From: JAIPAH01 sp964345255
GTDB taxonomy: Bacteria; Bacteroidota; Bacteroidia; Bacteroidales; JAIPAH01
Direction: 5' to 3'
DNA: 7,460 nucleotides
Assembly: GCA_964345255.1 (NCBI GenBank)
Contig: CAYFQK010000170.1
Span: 1-7,460, forward strand
Below the pieces are notes generated by a model. The model ran no database searches, was not told the origin of the DNA, and saw only the letters and a list, made by a program, of their open reading frames with translations. Positions within the stretch are counted from its first letter, which is position 1, and each line of letters starts with the position of its first letter. Position numbers and translations under genes: made by a program. Shown here one piece after another: positions 4,707 to 7,460 of the stretch.

Positions 4707-7460
4707 ATGTTTATAAACAGCAAAAAGGTCATAGGTAATTTCCTCGTAGCGTTTGCGCTATTATTAATTTATATAAGCCTGTCCTATCATTACGGGAGGT
4801 ACACTAAGCTAAGTTCCGTGAATGAAATACTGACTCATCAAATTGAGGAAGAAATTTCTTTCGTAAATGAATCAATAATCAACAGCCCGCAATTCAATAC
4901 CGGGCAAGTGAAAAAGCTATCGGGCCAGGAGCCTTATCGTGACTTTGTCTATGTAAAAAACGATTCGGTTTATTTTTATACTACCAATGAGATTGTATGG
5001 GAGAATAGTTGTTTAAATAAACAGAAACTATGCCTGGAAGAAACGGCAAATCGAATTCTCTTGATCAACCCGGTAAAACTTTCAGCCAATGAGAAAATTC
5101 TGCATCTAATATCCATCCGGAAGAAGTACGATATCTCGAACCGGTTTTTACAAAACAATTTCCTCATCGACAATAATATCCCACAGGAAATAAAAATTCA
5201 TCCGGATAAAGGAGTAAAGGTCGTTAAATGGCAGGGAAGGGAATTATTTTATTTGCATGCTGACGATGAGCTGTCTCCCGGAAAACACCAGGTAAATCGC
5301 CTCTTTATACTTTTTCTGGCCTTTCTCTTAAGTGCATTTATACTCATAAAAACGCTTTATGATCAGATTAGCTACTTCAAAGAGCGCAGGGGCCTTAAGT
5401 TGATAGGTATGATTTTCGATATACTGATCCTGTTGTTTGTTTTGATTTATTTTCAAATACCAGGAAAACTATTCGATTCTTATCTTTTCGGAGGGTCGCT
5501 CTTTGTTTTTCCTGGAGTTTTCAGGAATCTGGGGCAGGCTGTTTTTATTCTTACCGGAGTAGCTATAATAAGCTGGGGCATTTTCAAAACATATTTTGAT
5601 ACAGATTGGAAAGGACAGACTTCAAAGACTATAAATGGCATCATTTTAATGGCCCTGGCTGTTTTTATCCTGTTTTTTCCCTATATGCTGATTAAAAACC
5701 TGGTGCTTAATTCTTCCATCCCCTTAAGTATAAATTCGCTTGATGAGATAGATTTTACTTCTGTTTTGGCCATAATTACTATTTTTTCAGGAGGCCTCAG
5801 TGCGCTGCTGCTTCACCTGAAATTTATAAGAATGGCATATAGCCTCTTTCCCAAAAGGACGCTTTATATCATAAGTTCTGCAATAGGGGCTTTAACGCTT
5901 GCTTATTTATCTTTAGTTCAGAATCCGTTGTATCTGCTTTTGCTTTTTCAGTTTTTGGTCATTAGCCTATCAATATATTACTTCAAAGCCCGAATAAACC
6001 TAACTTTCGCCGCCATTGTTTTGATAACGTCATCCATCTCCTATTCTTTCATTCTTGAACAACTTAACGACGAAAAAGAAAATCAACAGATAGAATTACG
6101 GGCACTATCGCTTCTTAACAACCGGGACAGGATTTCGGAATACCGCTTTTACGAGGGAGCTGATAAAATGAGTAGTGACCCGAAACTGGAGAGCCTGGTA
6201 GAAGCGTATGAAAAGAATGCTCTCGTTGAGAATAAATTGATAGGCTATTTGGAAAACAATTATTTTACAACATTCCACTTAAAATATGAGCTAAATTTTA
6301 CCATCTGTGATTCCAGAACCAAACTTATTATAGATGATGAAAAAAATCCTGTAGATTGCTATTCCTATTTTGATGAACTTATAACCCAGTATGGAATTAA
6401 AACCGTATCAAAAGATCTTTTTTATATCGATGACGGGGATGAAATCAGGAACTACATCGGAAAAATAAGACTGGAAAAGAACCTTATTTTGTATATGGAT
6501 ATTTATCAAAAATCAAGTCCGCTGGCTCAAGGTTATCCTGAATTACTTGAAAGCAGGTATTCTGAAAAAATGCTGGATCCGGAATATTCTTATGCCATGT
6601 ACTATAAGGACGAATTGATAAATAGTTACGGTGATGTGGACTACCCGATAACTTATCAAAAGGGAATTTCTATCGTCAGCCAAAAGTTTATTCATTTTGA
6701 GTTTTCTGATGAAACCGGAAAGGTTTTGGTCATCAGTAAAAAGCGGGATACGTACACCGAATACCTGGCTAGCGCCACCGATTTTATTTTGATTTTTGGA
6801 TTGCTTCTTTTGGTTTTTCATTTTATTAATGAGCAAAAAATTAATTTTTCTTACCTGGTAAAATTCAGGAGCCGTCTTCAACTATCTATTTTTTCCATTT
6901 TACTATTCTCCTTTATCATAATCGGCTTTTTCGTCTTTAGTCACATTAGCAAGCAAAATGAAGAAAAGAACCGAAACAACCTGGAAGAGCTTTCGCACTC
7001 TATACGAATTGAACTGGAGCATAAGTTTGCCCATCTGGACGATATCGATGATATTTCTCAGTCTTATATTTATGACCAATTAGTAAAGTTTTCGCAGGTA
7101 TTTTTTTCTGATATTAACCTGTTTAATACCAGCGGAGAATTAATCACATCATCCCGCCCGAGGGTTTTTGAGCGCAACATAATCAGCCGGAAGATTAATC
7201 CCGATCCCTATTACAAGCTTAGGGAAAAGAATTTGACTATTTACATTTACAAAGAAAATATTGGCGATTATAAGTTTTTATCTTCATACTTTCCACTTAG
7301 AAATTATGATAACGAGGTTATAGCTTATGTAAATCTTCCGTATTTTTCAAAACAACGCCAACTTACTGAAGAAATTTCTTCATTTCTCACCACCTTCATT
7401 AATATTTATATTATTCTTACTATAGCTTCGTTGTTCATTATATGGGTTATTTCCAATTAC
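4707..7460 (+). CDS. Large multi-pass membrane sensor protein, probable sensor histidine kinase N-terminal part (3' partial)
   Basis: The frame stays open for 918 codons to the window edge. The ATG follows an in-frame TGA inside parS and is directly followed by a hydrophobic helix, so the start is well fixed, although no clear Shine-Dalgarno is seen. My reading gives 12 membrane helices: residues 8-24, eight between 199 and 451 (about 199-218, 231-250, 272-292, 311-332, 353-374, 384-405, 407-427, 431-451), then 692-710, 725-748 and 895-917. Three extracytoplasmic regions result: 25-198 (Cys102, Cys109), 452-690 (Cys534, Cys551) and 749-890. Lys/Arg-rich loops fall on the cytoplasmic side in this model, and the chain would re-enter the cytoplasm at the window edge. 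The third region holds SDINLFNTSGELITSSRPRVF and a NPDPYY motif. I associate this wording with large Bacteroidota sensor kinases carrying a C-terminal HAMP and histidine-kinase ATPase domain. No kinase motif is inside the window, so the kinase call is inference. The ligand is unknown. Confidence 0.75.
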   Translation, partial: MFINSKKVIGNFLVAFALLLIYISLSYHYGRYTKLSSVNEILTHQIEEEISFVNESIINSPQFNTGQVKKLSGQEPYRDFVYVKNDSVYFYTTNEIVWENSCLNKQKLCLEETANRILLINPVKLSANEKILHLISIRKKYDISNRFLQNNFLIDNNIPQEIKIHPDKGVKVVKWQGRELFYLHADDELSPGKHQVNRLFILFLAFLLSAFILIKTLYDQISYFKERRGLKLIGMIFDILILLFVLIYFQIPGKLFDSYLFGGSLFVFPGVFRNLGQAVFILTGVAIISWGIFKTYFDTDWKGQTSKTINGIILMALAVFILFFPYMLIKNLVLNSSIPLSINSLDEIDFTSVLAIITIFSGGLSALLLHLKFIRMAYSLFPKRTLYIISSAIGALTLAYLSLVQNPLYLLLLFQFLVISLSIYYFKARINLTFAAIVLITSSISYSFILEQLNDEKENQQIELRALSLLNNRDRISEYRFYEGADKMSSDPKLESLVEAYEKNALVENKLIGYLENNYFTTFHLKYELNFTICDSRTKLIIDDEKNPVDCYSYFDELITQYGIKTVSKDLFYIDDGDEIRNYIGKIRLEKNLILYMDIYQKSSPLAQGYPELLESRYSEKMLDPEYSYAMYYKDELINSYGDVDYPITYQKGISIVSQKFIHFEFSDETGKVLVISKKRDTYTEYLASATDFILIFGLLLLVFHFINEQKINFSYLVKFRSRLQLSIFSILLFSFIIIGFFVFSHISKQNEEKNRNNLEELSHSIRIELEHKFAHLDDIDDISQSYIYDQLVKFSQVFFSDINLFNTSGELITSSRPRVFERNIISRKINPDPYYKLREKNLTIYIYKENIGDYKFLSSYFPLRNYDNEVIAYVNLPYFSKQRQLTEEISSFLTTFINIYIILTIASLFIIWVISNY

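Noticed and set aside
6543..6881. Minus-strand ORF of 112 codons inside the sensor gene
   Set aside because: It overlaps the continuous 918-codon + frame, which has consistent membrane topology and sensor-like motifs.

Overview
The window looks like a chromosomal segment from a member of the Bacteroidota, probably of the Bacteroidales/Marinilabiliales type. The evidence is family-level: a Gln/Lys-rich DUF4175-like coiled-coil protein followed by a small GHKL-like protein, YbeY and MnmG is a gene order I associate with this phylum. The MnmG wording and the YbeY metal-site wording also match it, as does the architecture of the large sensor protein. Base composition is moderate to AT-rich. All genes lie on the + strand and coding density is high.

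Layout. Bases 1-2596 hold a tightly packed run of three genes. The first is the C-terminal part of a DUF4175-like coiled-coil protein, whose 5' end lies outside the window. It overlaps by ATGA a 145-residue protein that resembles a degenerate RsbW/GHKL ATPase domain. Two bases further on is ybeY, an rRNA-processing endoribonuclease. A 58-bp gap leads to mnmG (2655-4526), the FAD subunit of the tRNA wobble-uridine modification enzyme. A 180-bp AT-rich gap then leads to a very large open frame (4707 to the right edge, 918 codons, no stop). It encodes the multi-pass membrane and extracytoplasmic part of what is probably a sensor histidine kinase; the expected kinase domain lies beyond the window.

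The most notable non-coding signal is two copies of the perfect 16-bp palindrome TGTTTCACGTGAAACA, the canonical ParB-binding parS sequence. They lie at 2628-2643 and 4683-4698, one on each side of mnmG, with centres 2055 bp apart. Each occupies the short leader just upstream of a start codon. This suggests the window lies in the centromere-like, origin-proximal part of the chromosome and carries part of the ParB/SMC loading region, although neither parA nor parB is in the window.

Functionally, ybeY and mnmG belong to translation (rRNA maturation and tRNA modification). The coiled-coil and GHKL-like proteins are of unknown function but are translationally linked to ybeY. The sensor gene appears to be a separate unit with its own leader. 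I saw no rRNA, tRNA, insertion sequence, CRISPR array or phage gene.
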